Shown here piece by piece: positions 33,880 to 45,198 of a DNA stretch of 64,000 nt. Both the position numbers and the translations under genes were made by a program. Each line of letters opens with the position of its first letter. Position 1 is the first letter of the stretch. The DNA is taken from the NCBI GenBank assembly GCA_034509735.1, contig JACGWO010000005.1, positions 18,961,264 to 19,025,263 on the forward strand. The letters run 5' to 3'. The notes beneath the pieces are model-generated. The model was not told the DNA's origin and did not search any database. It saw nothing but the letters and a program-made list of their open reading frames with translations. This DNA is from Sesamum alatum. Taxonomy: Eukaryota; Streptophyta; Magnoliopsida; Lamiales; Pedaliaceae.

Positions 33880-34550
33880 TTTCGATGCCTAGACTAGCTT
33901 CCCACAACTGATGGTGAGAAATTCGAAAAATGAATAGTCTAAGCACGTTGTCTCGAGTTATAACAAGGAAATGCAAACACAAAAAAATAGAAAGTAGAAC
34001 TTCTATTAATGATGTGAAAGTGAATTATAAAATGAGATTCACCCCCTATTTATAGGAAATTCCAGGGGGTGAAAATACAATATTATCCCTCAACTTCCCT
34101 CAATCCTACGATCTAGATTAAACTGTCGAGGGCAGCTTTGTTATTCCATGTCCCCCACTTCCTTTGCAACTTCCCTCAGGTAACCGCCGCCAACTTCCCT
34201 CCAACTTCCTTCGATGGCACTAACGTAATAATGTTGAAATCTTGAGGATATTTTCATAATTTTCCTTGCTTTAATTTCTTATCCCTATCAGGACAAGATA
34301 AAGTAAAAGTAAATTATAATTAAAGTTTACTTATATTCCGTCTCTCTTCACAACCAAAATCGAGAACACATCAATACCTCTAACATTAATTACGTCAGAA
34401 ACAACACAAAGGACCCAACATTCTTGACTTATATTTTGCCTCATTTCACAACAAAAAATGAGCACACGTCAACGCCTCTAACATCAATGAGGTCCACAGA
34501 CAACAAGATGGACCCAACATTCTTGAAGGCTGAAATTTGCAGATTAAAGA
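33880..34550 (-). mobile_element. Ty3/gypsy 5' untranslated region and LTR (borders uncertain)
   Basis: This is sequence upstream of gag on the minus strand. A clear TATA box (ctataaatag) lies at 34,055-34,046, about 170 bp before gag. Two diverged copies of a ~95-bp unit sit at about 34,369-34,430 and 34,464-34,526 (shared ggacccaacattcttga). I could not fix the LTR ends or the primer-binding site, so the right border is approximate. The 3' LTR is outside the window. Confidence 0.5.
34046..34055 (-). promoter_or_regulatory. TATA box of the gypsy LTR
   Basis: The minus strand reads ctataaataggggg, placed upstream of the gypsy gag start. It is the best promoter-like sequence in this block. 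Confidence 0.55.
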
Positions 34551-34880
34551 CCTCATGAGTAAAATCATCCTAAGCACGATTCCCCTAAATTTAAGGAAAA
34601 GAAACACGCAGCGTTCCGTTTTTTATTTTTAATTTTTGTGTTCTTTCACTTTATCTTTTCTTCTCTTTCCACTTTCTCTTTTTCTTTTGTTTTCTTCTCT
34701 CTGTAACTAGTTTTTTTTCATGCTAAGTTTCTTTTAGTAATTTCTTCCTATCAATTAGAACCCTAAACTATAACAATTACACATACAATTTCTCAATTCG
34801 AAAACCAAATTTGTACTCAGAAAAAGTATTACAAACAAACATGCATCTGGATAATGATGCAGGAAAATAGAAAGGGTACG
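34551..34880. other. No gene seen; pyrimidine-rich stretch
   Basis: The interval 34,616-34,735 is CT-rich (tttctt-type) on the plus strand. I see no coding signal or repeat border. The word tcagaaaaagtattac near 34,817 faintly resembles a CACTA terminus but is too weak to call. Confidence 0.4.
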
Positions 34881-34929
34881 AGAGCTGAAACTAGTGGGCC
34901 GGCGCCAAAGTGGAATGTAGCTGAGATAG

Positions 34930-35765
34930 GTGGGCGGCTACGGTAACCGTTCCAAATAAGTGGAATGATGGATAATCTACACCACAAAAATATGTGGGGT
35001 TTGGAGCAGATAAGGTAGCCGTTTCAAATCTCGGTCCAAATTGAAACGGTCATAGGAACGAAAATTGATCGCTGATGTCACATTCATGTTATGATAAATC
35101 TGAACACATTGGAACGACATCACTGTTACAATTACCGTGCCAGAAGTCGCATTACAAATTGTCTTCCAATACCCGTTCTCAACAAGAGAACAGAAAAAAT
35201 TTGTATGACATGTTGGAACTTGTTTGGTTGTTGGAATGGCTTGTGGATGGAAAACAACACTAGTTCTAAATATCGTCCCACCGGCCGTAACATACAAAAG
35301 GGAAACCTAAGAAAGACCGTTACAAAACGAAGTACAAATTGAGATGATTTTTGTCCTTATGAAATATTATCATACAATTACCGTTCTTAATTGTGGCACT
35401 TTTTCAATTTAATTTGTGTTGCAAGAACAGTTCCTAAATGTGTTACAATTAGTCACGACCTCCGTAGATAGAAAATTTTGTATTACAAGAACCATCCCAA
35501 AAGCAACACAACGGCTAGATTATGACGATTATTGTTTTGTATTTCAATTACCATTCAAATTGATGCTACAAGTTGGAAAGATTTCTGTAGATAGAAGTTG
35601 ATGTATTATAATACCCGTTCCAAATACACTACAACAGCTAGATTTCAACGGCGAATTTTCGGTTCCAGCCACCGCTCCTAAGGCCATTCTTAAATTTAGT
35701 GCAACGGCTATATTCTAACGGCTAATTATGGAGTTCCAACCACCATTCCAATGCCCTTTCCTAAA
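34930..35765. repeat. CACTA-1 subterminal repeat array
   Basis: The word accgttccaaa and variants (ccgttctta, ccattccaa, and the inverse gaacggt forms) recur about every 30-60 bp in both directions. Clustered short subterminal repeats are the binding sites for CACTA accessory transposase proteins. The same word family fills 61,340-61,980. Confidence 0.72.
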
Positions 35766-35770
35766 TTTCT

Positions 35771-35780
35771 TATATATATG
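35771..35780 (+). promoter_or_regulatory. CACTA-1 promoter TATA run
   Basis: The sequence tatatatatg directly follows the repeat array and precedes a CT-rich leader. An identical run sits in the same relative place in CACTA-2 (61,988-61,997), which supports it as the transposase promoter. Confidence 0.5.
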
Positions 35781-36099
35781 TTGCCTTAATTTTATTTCTT
35801 CTCACTCTCTCTCCATTTCATTTCTTCTTACCCTCTATCTTGCATTTCTGTACATATAAATGAAAATATCATCGATTTCTGTTTAATTTTTGTCGATCTT
35901 TGAAGATATTTTGTTCAGGTAACAACTTGAAGCCCTTTTTGATTGATTAAAATGCACGCAGTTAATTGGTTATATATATGTATATTTCTTCTTCTTATTT
36001 ACTTTTGACGATTTCATGTGTGTAATAATATATATATATATATGTATATATATGTACAAGACTCATCATGTAAAGACAATTGAGGAGATAGATGTATGA

Positions 36100-37570
36100 T
36101 AGAGCCTGTTGAGTGTAATGCTGGAGTTTGAGGATGGTGTTACTGCATTTATTTAATGGGTGAAGTATCTGTGTGCATAATAGAAGGCGAGAATATTAAG
36201 TGTCCATGTTGGAAATGCAAAATTGAAAGTTTCAAAACATCGGATAAGGTAAATTTCGACTTGTGTATGAAAGGGTTTATGTCGGAGTATTATAATTAGA
36301 CTTTCCATGGCGAGGAGAGGGTGCAGGAGTACTTTGATGCTGTGGCCACGCCCCCTGTGGAGCAGCAGCAAACTCCAGCCATTCAGGAGGAGAGTAGTAC
36401 GCACTGGGATGATGCGACACAGATGGACGGCTTTCTGGTCTTCTTATAACTAAGAGGGTGTTCCTGATGAAGGTACGAGGTCTTGTCCTTCTGATGCTGG
36501 GCCTAGTTCATATTACAGCACCCCCTATGATTATGTATCTGGATTGTCAGATTGTTTTTTTTTTTATGTAGTGCATGTTGTCGACAAACCGTTGTGGAAC
36601 GGTTGCACCCAATCTCAGTTGGATTCGATTGCTGCTTTAGTGATCAAGGCTGAGGGGGGTTTCTCCAAGTGATATGATCGACTGTGCTAGTGGATTGATC
36701 ATGTAATCCCCCACGATCACGCTTCCCCCCCCCCCCCCCTCCCCCTGATTACTATAGTACAAAGAAATTGATAAGAGACTTGGGTTTACCAATTGAAAAG
36801 ATTGACGCGTGTAAAAAAGGTAGAATGCTGTAATGAAAGGACGACATTGATTTGGACTACTGCAAGTTTTGTGGAGAAGCTAGGTTCAAGGCAACCAAGG
36901 AGAGAAATCCTAGCCGCAAGAAGGCCCCTTATGCCATTCATAGGTACCTGCCGCTTACCCCTTCTTTGCAGAGGTTGTATGCTTAGGAAGCGATTGTTGA
37001 GCACATGAAGTGGCATACCAACCATTAGACGGAGGAGAGATCCATGTGACATCCATCCGATGTAGAGTCTTGGAGACATTTCGACCAGACATATTCCGGT
37101 TTTGCAGTTGAGCCCCATAATGTTAGACTAGGGTTGTGAACGGATGGGTACACACCGCATGGGCAGTATGGCCGTACTTATTCATACTGGCCCGTTATAC
37201 TTACAGCGTACAATCTCCCACCAGGAATATGCATAAAGTCTGAGTATATGTTCCTAACAATGGTGATCTCTAGCCCTTCCAATCTCAAGCGTCTGATCGA
37301 TATGTACCTGGAGCCGTTGAACGAGGAATTGCAGATGTGGGTGTACAAACGCAGAAAAAGGCCACGAACCAGGCATTCATGATGCACAACGCATTGATGT
37401 GGACAATGAACAACCTACAGAGTGCCGCTGGGGTTATGGAGTGTCTAATTTGTATGGACGATATATGAACATTTCATTTGCAGCACGGTAAGAAGGCGTG
37501 CTATTTCGATTGTGAGAGGTAGTTTCTCCCCTCGGACTATCCGTATCGTAGGAACAAAAACGCTTTCACT
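36100..37570 (+). pseudogene. CACTA-1 transposase (TNP2-type) pseudogene
   Basis: The first block (36,120-36,320) matches the transposase-associated domain of CACTA-2 (LEFEDGVT, then a Cys-rich segment and a GF-x-x-EYYN-like end) but has stop codons. The second block (36,790-37,150) reads KIDACKKGRML, DDIDLDYCKFCGEARF, KAPYAIHRYLPLTPSLQRLY, then HPSDVESWRHFDQTYS and PHGQYGRTYSYWPVI. The third (37,200-37,560) continues with MFLTMVISSPSN-like and SDYPYRRNKNAF sequence. Many stops and lost residues show it is old. The protein would have cut the element ends. Confidence 0.85.
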
Positions 37571-37771
37571 AAAAATCAGTGTTATTCCCAATTTTTTTTT
37601 TTAAAGAAAACACGTTCCTAAACCCGGTACCATTCCTGCTTTTTTTTTTTTTTTTGTAGTTCTAGGTGTTTGCGACATTTTTATTTTTAATCTTGATTAA
37701 CAATCACTATTTATCATGGCTTTAGTTTATACCCAAAAAAATTATAACCAACAGTAATTTTTCTGATAGTG

Positions 37772-38704
37772 ATGTCAACAATCAAGAGAGTTTGTTGTTG
37801 TGCTGCAATTTAATTGAGCGACTGAGAGATGAGAGAGCTACAGCCTACAGGAATTTGGCTAAGGGAGAAAATAAGAGAGAAGGTACTACTAGTTGGGACT
37901 TGGGTTGGATAGGGTGCAAAGGGAAGGGATTTAAAGAAATTAGGAAATATTATTAATATAAGAGATAATTCAACTACTAAAATTATCTATAAAAGTATAT
38001 AAAATAAAATAAAATGTGTACCGAGGTGGGTATGCATGAATCTGAGACCATCCCTAGCTCCGAGCAGGTCCTACTTTTTAGGACCTGCTACCCGCCCTGT
38101 TACTTGATTCCAGACAGATATTCAATTTTGGTTAATTTTGTTTAATGTGCTATTTTTTTTAAATTGTAGCGCGTAACAACAAAATTGAATTCGATACGAC
38201 TAAAATTATGACCCACCATAATTACGAAACCAATTACAATTTTCCTTTTTATTCTAGTATGATAATTTGAACTTTTTGTTTATAGTTTTCTAATGAAATT
38301 ATTTGGGAATTTATTTGGGTCACTACTCTATGCAATGTTTTGAAACCCAACCCAGCCCGAGGGGTCGGACCGCCCAAACCGACACCCGGGCCACAAAATG
38401 GGCTGAATAAAACCTGAAAACTGGACGAGGAAAAAATTCGCTTTTTTTTTACGAAGACCGTTCGACCTGGTGGTTCAACCAGTGAACTGCTTGACCCGGT
38501 GCTGGGTTGATTGAACCGGCCGGATCAATATTCTATATAAATGCATTACAAAAACCCTAAATTCTCTCTCTTATTTTCAATTTCTTAGCATTTAGCGACA
38601 TCGATAGTATGTGTATAGTGTATATTGTGAAAGGAGGGTAAGTTAGATAGTAATGATGGGTTGAAAATATTTAAATATAAACTTAGATTAGTTCTGTTAA
38701 GTTT
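37772..38704. other. No gene; hAT-like scrap and GC-rich repeat-like stretch
   Basis: The interval 38,030-38,105 (gcaggtcctactttttaggacctgctacc in two palindromic halves, then cgccctgtta) resembles the right part of the hAT element at 55,340-55,450. The interval 38,330-38,530 is rich in cccgg and aaccgg words, like a short non-autonomous repeat, but I find no borders. The rest is AT-rich with no coding sign. Confidence 0.4.
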
Positions 38705-38990
38705 CACTACAAGAAATATTACAAATAGCTACCAAAATTAGAAAGGAGAATAAGTCTGTTGGTGATCAACAACAAATTTAGCAAGGTATGAAGTTTGAGC
38801 TATTATGACATAAAAATTAATATTAGAAACGAAATATTTTATTGATAAAAATTAGCAACGATTTTTTGACGTTACTAAACTTTGTAGCTAGCCTCTAAAA
38901 TAAATTTTATACCTGAGGATTTTTTTACAAATTGTTCCCTCTAAAGTTCATTGCAATACTCGCGAGTCAATTGGAGAATGGCAAATAAAT
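38705..38990 (+). mobile_element. CACTA terminus fragment
   Basis: It starts CACTACAAGAAATATTAC, a perfect CACTA-type end, with agcaac-type subterminal words after it. The first ~45 bp align with another CACTA-type end at 41,503. The fragment runs into hAT transposase sequence near 38,990 and has no matching right end, so it is truncated. Confidence 0.6.
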
Positions 38991-39500
38991 AAACTATCGA
39001 ATCCAGATCTTAAAAATGTTGAAACTCCATGTGGCTGGTGTGAGTATGTTGAATATCTGAAGTCAGTGGAATCCATTCAGCCTCAAAAGTCTTCACTTGA
39101 TTTATATCTTGAGGAAAATTGTTATATATTTGAGAAGGATAAGAAGGATGGCAAAAACTTTGATGTTCTGGAATGGTGGAGAGTTCATGCCTTGAAATAT
39201 AAGATATTGTCAATAATCCCAAGAGATCTTCTAGCTATCCCAATCACCATTGTTGCTTTTGAGGCTACATTTAGTGCGGGAAGTAGAGTTATAGATAAAT
39301 ATCGTGCATGATTGACTTCAGACACAGTTCAAGTGTTGATGCGCGGATGAGATTGGCTGAGAAAATATTTTGGAGTGAAGAAAAAATCTTTGGTAAGTTC
39401 TTTTGTATTTTAAAAGTTTTGAAAATATCACTATTGTTTTTAACTTATTATAAGTGTATTAAATTTTATTCATTGATTTGCAGAGCAACAAAAAAGCAAT
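38991..39500 (+). pseudogene. hAT transposase C-terminal domain (RICESLEEPER-like fragment)
   Basis: The frame around 39,066-39,311 reads SSLDLYLEEN, FDVLEWWRVHALKYKILS, IPRDLLAIPI and FEATFSAGSRVIDKYR. This is the hAT dimerisation domain at the C-terminus of hAT transposases. A stop at 39,309-39,311 follows, and the next family motif (VQVLMR, then DWL) is in a shifted frame. A plausible final intron lies at 39,391-39,483 (gtaagt to ttgcag). The catalytic N-terminal part and BED zinc finger are absent, so it is a remnant. Whether it derives from a transposon or a domesticated relative cannot be told. Confidence 0.8.
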
Positions 39501-40159
39501 ATATATAAATTTGCCTCTTGAGTCTTAATGGTAATGTGCTAAAGGTACCTTCATGTAACTCAACTGCTGAAAATTATCTCGTTTGTTTCTTTTAAATTGC
39601 ATCATGTTGTGCCATGTTAGTGATGACTTAATTGTGGTGGATTTGAGGTTTGAGATTTGAGGTATGAGATTGGATGTTGGAGGTTTGAGTTTAGATACTT
39701 TAATTGGTATTGATATTAAATTTCGTGGTAACTTTCTTTTCTTTTTTGTTGGGTTTGTTAACTTTCTAGCTAACCATATCGATAATCTAATGCTATTCTT
39801 ATTCACTTGCAAAGATTTTTTACATACATATTGGTTGAATCGTGTTATATGGTTCTAATTTAGTTTATTCACATTTATTTTATGTAGGTTTGAGATGATA
39901 CCAACAAGAACGACTTTGTTATGTGGACTTCAGTGACTCTTGTTATACTTTTGAACAAACATGGGTTTAGAAAGACTTTTAAGTTTTGACCAATGCAACT
40001 AATTTTACTTTCATTTGAATGACTGATTGATACTTATGCAAATTTAATCTTAATATATTGTGGTTTTGTGGTTTCTATTTGGTTTTATGAATTTGGTAAA
40101 ACTTGTTTGTTTGGTCATTTCATTAACAATAAATTGTTATATAGATGTGAATTATAATC
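39501..40159. other. hAT 3' region, non-coding
   Basis: AT-rich DNA between the hAT C-terminal domain and the hAT end at 40,271. No further coding or repeat signal is visible. Confidence 0.4.
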
Positions 40160-40271
40160 TAAAGCAGGTATTATGAGCTTGAGCTCGACCTGTATGAGCT
40201 CGTCGAGCTCGAGTCATCCTACTCAAAATGGAGCTCGTGCCCGGCTCGAGTTCGACTCGTTGCCACCCCTA
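40160..40271 (+). mobile_element. hAT right end
   Basis: The stretch is full of gagctcg words (subterminal repeats) and ends cgttgccaccccta. The reverse complement TAGGGGTGGCAA is the hAT terminal sequence also seen at 54,722. It is the likely right end of the element that supplied the transposase fragment. The left end was not found. Confidence 0.65.
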
Positions 40272-41502
40272 CTCATGGCTAAAGAAAATAATTAAATTTA
40301 GCAACAAAAAAGTTTCTTGCAAAATAAAAAATAAAATATTATATGGTTTAACTAGCTACCACTATTTCCTTAAAACACAAAGTTACTTGATAATTACAAG
40401 TATAATTAATTCTATATGTTATGAAAAACACATTATCAATTGTAAACTATGTATAAAATAGTTCAAAATTATTTTTCATTTCCTTATAATTATCTCATAT
40501 AAATACGTTGTTAATTAATTGTATTTTCTAAATAATTCATTAATTAGGTAATTTGGAATTTACTACTCTAATTAACCAACTCCACTACCACTGTCAACTC
40601 CCTCTCTTTCCACTATTCTGCTTTCTCCCGCCTTCGCAGTGATCTCCCGCCTCCGCACTGATCTCTCGCCTCACCAAATATCTCTAATGACCGCCGATAG
40701 CTTACGTTTTGACTTGTTTTTCTTCTATGAGAGAAATTGAGTTGAGTTTTGGTAGGCTATTGAGTTGAATTTATCAATTTGAAAGTATTCGGGGACTCCA
40801 TTGCAGAATTGAAAACCAAAAACCCCATACTTATCCCTATGAGGATCCACCAGTGTGTGTTTTGTAAAATTGTTCACAGCTGAAGTTGACTAGAGTTATG
40901 AATATATCAAGGATCGTTCATTTGGTATTAATTGTTGTTATACATCTATATAGAATATTAGGTTTAAAAGTACCTAGTTGCTACCATCATCCTCTGATCT
41001 CTTTGCCTAACTTCTCTACTTTGCTGGTCTTGCGGGTAAATTCCAACAAAATAAAACGTTGTAAGACTGACTCATTTTTTAGGATAGAGTTCTCTATTTA
41101 TCTGTTATGATATTCCTTTAGATTGCCTTAAGTATATTTATATATTCCTAATCTTTTAGTTGCATAACTCCTAAGAGTCTCTGTTGTTCTGCAAATATAC
41201 AGCTTAGAATTTGACAATACGGAAAGGCCTGAATTCTCTCAATATACCGGCTCATTATTCTATTTCCTGCTTGATTAACAGGTACAATTTCCTGATTTCG
41301 TTGCAAGTACTGTGATTGGATATTGCAAAAGGAAACTATCAATTTTAGATTATTTCCAACTTGAAGGGCTGCTAAGATGTCATCTTTTCAGATTTTCACT
41401 AGACTGTTAAGCATGCCATTACCATCATTAACTGAGTTCTTGGAACATCTGCTAAACGATTTATATTCCAATGGGCAGGAGATTCAGTCCATACAGACAT
41501 AC
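40272..41502. other. No gene recognised
   Basis: Mixed AT-rich DNA. The interval 40,580-40,680 holds a repeated cctccgcactgatctc-like word. Short open frames have no recognisable domains. Confidence 0.4.
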
Positions 41503-41655
41503 ACTACAGAAAATTATGTAAATAGCTAAGAAAATTAGAAACGAAAGTAAATTATGTAAATTACAAAATGAACCAACTGTTGTCATCTATATTTTGGCTG
41601 TTCTGATCTGGTTTCTGTGGCTGTGGGTGTATAGATCTGTTATTTGGCTTTCTCA

Positions 41656-41813
41656 GTCGAAGGGAGGAAGAAGAGCATTCTTGATGAACCCCTTTTGAGT
41701 AGCACTGAGACTAACGGTGATAGGGAAAGTAATGAGTCTTTCAAGGGGAAGAAACTGTGACCTCTTATGCTAGTGGTAGTTGCTTCAGTGTAATTACCTT
41801 CTCATACGTCAGT
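41656..41813 (+). pseudogene. Captured gene fragment resembling an ABC transporter C-family (MRP-type) linker
   Basis: One frame reads VEGRKKSILDEPLLSS and on to ESFKGKKL. After a one-base shift it reads VTSYASGSCFSVITFSYV. In plant ABCC transporters a short cytosolic linker with an EPLL-type motif is followed about 25 residues later by VTPYSNAG-type sequence leading into the first transmembrane domain (FSxLTFSW). The order and spacing match. Family assignment is from memory of the pattern; no search was run. It lies between CACTA-like ends, so capture by the transposon is the simplest reading. There are no ATPase motifs, and a stop and frameshift are present. Confidence 0.5.
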
Positions 41814-42202
41814 TAGTTTTTCGTTTGGAATTCTTAGTCAGCCAAGTAGTATGACCGTTAAAACCATGAAATATGACCCCGACAAGGGAAGGTTTTGGTT
41901 TTCTATTTTTGGGATACTATGTTAAGATGCACTTTTATTTTTTTGTTTCTGTGTTGACATGCTTGACTTATTCTCAAATAGCTATATTTTTCATTCAATA
42001 ATATTAACAAGGAAGACATAGTTAGGATGCCAGTTGTTGCTCCTTGTTAGTTACACTCCAAATTCGTTTTATTGTATTTGTTATGGTAACTTTATTCGGT
42101 TTATTATTAATTGTTTTAATGTAATGTGTTTGTTTTGTTGTTATTGTTATTATTACTATTATTTTGTAATTGATCAATTAGGTAAATTTTGAAAATGATT
42201 AT

Positions 42203-44195
42203 TGTTAGAATAGGTGACCATGTAACCAATCTTGGCAGGCAAATTGTAACCTATGCCTGAACAATTTCAAGGATTTGATAAATTATTAATGAATAAGAAG
42301 TGAAATTCATTTGGCATTTACTTTGTTTGTGTTCACTTTATCTGCTTTATACATATCTGTTCACTACGCAAATAAAGCCCATGGACTGAAGACGTATTTC
42401 AGGGACTGAGACTACGCTTGGAGGTAGGTCCATGAAATTAGTCCCGCTGAATCAGTCCGGAAATCTCCAAGTCAAGGAATCTCGAAAATGGGTACCGAGA
42501 TTCCCCTTGAGACTTGCACTAAGCATCTGCTGTCGTATTTCATCGATGGGTGACGAAGGTCGTCTGAGCAGTGTTAGTGGGTTAGCCTGCTAGAGAGCAG
42601 CTGATTTAGGTGACTCGAGGGAACCATCTTAGGAGGACCTTGAGTAGGTTCGGTTAGGTATGACGTGTGTTCCCGGTTCCAACGGTACAGGTCAAGTCCT
42701 TTAACTTGAGGAAGTACTGAGTTTACCTGTATGTCAGGGCTGTATCTTAGATATGGTGAGAGATTGCCAAAAAGCACTTGAGTAGTCATAAGCCATGTCT
42801 AGTGCAGCTCCGGTGTACAGAGTGACAGTAGTTTCCAAGAAAGGATCTGTCTCCTGTCAAAAGACATTGACAGTTGAGTCTCACAAATGCTCTGTGTCTA
42901 GTCCCTAAAATCTGTGGCCACAGTAACTGAACAGAAGGGAAGGTTTCCCTTGTGGCATTTAGTAAAGGACAGACCAACACTTAGGTCCAAAATGGGTACC
43001 TGCATTTTTCGTGCCCTAGACCCTAAGTAGTGAGACCATAGACGGAAGGACAAGTGTACTGTGAGAGCCTAAATGTTCATCCCCTTAAATTCAGCTAGTC
43101 TCTAGTGCCATGGACCGTTGCTAGATGGCCACCCATGGTAGCGAGCGGATTCTAGGAATCCGACCAAGTCTAGCTAAAGGTGAACCTAAAGAGCCACATA
43201 CAATCCACACACATAAAGTATTTAATTTAGAATTAAATATTTGGAGAAATGGAATGATTAAATTGGATTTAATCGGGTCCTTAATTTTCTTGGAAGGAAT
43301 TAATTCCTTTTATTAGATAAAAGTGATTTATCTAATAAATTAGATTTATTAGAAAAATTAATTTAATGGGCCTAGAATAAATATTTATGTTTATTATATT
43401 TATTTATTGTCCTTGAAATATTTAAATAGGTTTTAGATATTCCATTAAATTAAATTAATGGTTGAGATTAAAAGGGAGATATGGATGGCTAGGATTAATT
43501 TGACTAGGTCAAATTACTACTTTGATTAGGACTTTGACTAGGTCAAAATCCTAGTCAAATTAGTGTTCTAGAGTTGGAGTTTGAAGAGGATTAAACTCCT
43601 CCTCTATATATACTCCTAGCCTTTCACCTTTAGAAAGATGGTCATTCCTCACATACACACACACAATTCACGTGTGCTCCTCTCCCTCTCTCGTCTGCCT
43701 CTCTCCTCTCTCTCTCCAAAAAATTGCTTCTTGTTCTTTTGTGTTAACAATTGAACAAAAGGAGGATTAATCCCGTTAAATAATAACGTGTGATTGATCC
43801 ATCCTCTCCAAAATACTTGTTCGTTCGCTAGCACGAAGTACAAGATACGTGGGCGGATTGCGTGTCACGATTTAGAGGATCTCACATACGAGGTCTTGGA
43901 GCAAATCAGGGAACAACGCGAGTACCGGATAGAAGAGGAAAACGACGAACCGGTATGTCTCTATTTACGTTTTCGTCCTCTTTTATTTTACAAATCCTAT
44001 GGCCTCCGTGATTGCATGTATGTTCTTAATTCATGAGATACACCGAACACCCGGGAACTTCAAGGGCACACCCCTTGAACGTGTCTTAATTTTATACGTA
44101 TTATGCATGTTTAAATTTTCGTAATTTAAATTTATACCGCGCTTCCACATTCACGCTATTCTTGGGACGATCCACACGCCTACCCAAATCTTTCA
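42203..44195 (+). mobile_element. Solo copia LTR (subfamily 2, 1,993 bp)
   Basis: It starts tgttagaataggtgacca and ends aatctttca. It is collinear with the Copia-B LTR along its whole length but clearly more diverged. The TATA variant ctatatata lies near 43,602. No primer-binding site follows and no polypurine tract precedes it. The flanks attat and ttaat are not a convincing duplication. It probably arose by LTR-LTR recombination of an old insertion. Confidence 0.85.
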
Positions 44196-44607
44196 TTAAT
44201 TTGATAATTTTGAATAATTAAATTTATTTTTTGTAACAAAATTAGCAACAAGTATGTTGATGGTTAATTGAAATTCAATTTTATAATTAATATTAGCAAT
44301 AAATATATACGTTTCTGAATAATTACATATTTTTAATTTTTTTAAAATTAAAGTAACAAAATCAGTAACGAAATTCATTCGTTGCTATGAGCAGGAAGGC
44401 AAATATTTCTTGCTGATTAGCAAGGAATATTTTCCTTAGTAAATTTTGTAGCAAAATTAGTAACGGAGAGTGTTGATGCTAAAATCAACATCGAGCGAAT
44501 TAGCAAGTAAATATTTTTCTTGCTTATTCGTTGCTAATGTAAATTAACAACGAATTTCACCATTTTGCAAGAAAAGCACGTTGCTATCGTGGTTTTTTCT
44601 TGTAGTG

Positions 44608-45198
44608 GACCTCCTAACTAGTTGTCTGTTCGAGTTAAGCTTCCCTCCAGAAGATGTCTTAACTAGGGTGTAAATTATTTGAGTCGAGACGAACACATTA
44701 TTATCCAAGTTTGTTTGAATTATTATTGAGCTTCAAAAATTGTGTTTGAATTTGTTTGATTATTATTCTAATTGAGCTCAAACAATCTATAATTGGATCA
44801 AATACGAGTTGATCGAGTATTTGGATATTTTTAAGTATATTTTATTGTTTCTGCACTAATAAAACCGAGCTCAAAAGTTTACCGAAAAACTTTTTTGTTC
44901 AAGTTTGGTTTGTTAAGTTTAACAAACTGAAATTCAAATGACTTTTTATCAATCAATCTCAATCGAATCTTAAATAATTTGATTATTTTTTCAGCTCTAG
45001 TCATAACATTCATATAATAGGAAACAACTTCAGAACTACATAAATAAATAAGACATTAATGTGAATATCGCCCCATAAATTCTTAACCCGCATAATGCAA
45101 TAGGAACTGAAACTGTTACTCCCGAAATCAACCTACAGGACAACACAAAGAGTAAAACATAACTAAATTTTCTTATAGATGGAATAATAAACATCATC
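44608..45198. other. No gene; gagctc-rich stretch
   Basis: The interval 44,680-44,960 holds gagctcaa and ttgtttgaat words in both directions, like hAT subterminal DNA, but no ends were found. The rest is AT-rich. Confidence 0.4.

Larger units (their letters stand above)
34890..37771 (+). mobile_element. CACTA-1: degraded En/Spm-type DNA transposon
   Basis: It consists of a subterminal repeat array, a TATA box, a transposase pseudogene and a candidate right terminus. The right end near 37,759-37,771 reads ttttctgatagtg, whose reverse complement begins CACTATCAGAAAA, a usual CACTA end. I could not find a matching left terminus, so the left border is approximate. A run of 15 C at 36,725-36,739 lies inside the coding part. 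Confidence 0.7.
41503..44607 (+). mobile_element. CACTA-3: non-autonomous CACTA-like element holding a solo LTR
   Basis: The left end is CACTACAGAAAATTATG (41,503). The right end is ttttttcttgtagtg (to 44,607), whose reverse complement is CACTACAAGAAAAAACC. The right 400 bp carry many agcaacgaa and ttgctaat words, typical of CACTA subterminal repeats. The flanking 3-bp sites do not match (ata versus gac), so the two ends may come from different copies. Without the LTR at 42,203-44,195 the element would be about 1.1 kb and has no transposase. Confidence 0.5.

Noticed and set aside
34977..35342. Short frames in the CACTA-1 left region
   Set aside because: They fall in the subterminal repeat array and read repeats in both directions.
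42198..44200. 5-bp duplication around the solo LTR
   Set aside because: The flanks attat and ttaat do not match convincingly, so no duplication is claimed.
38705..44607. One single CACTA element spanning both termini
   Set aside because: The 3-bp flanks differ (ttt versus gac), a second left-type terminus lies at 41,503, and hAT sequence intervenes. At least two broken elements are more likely.
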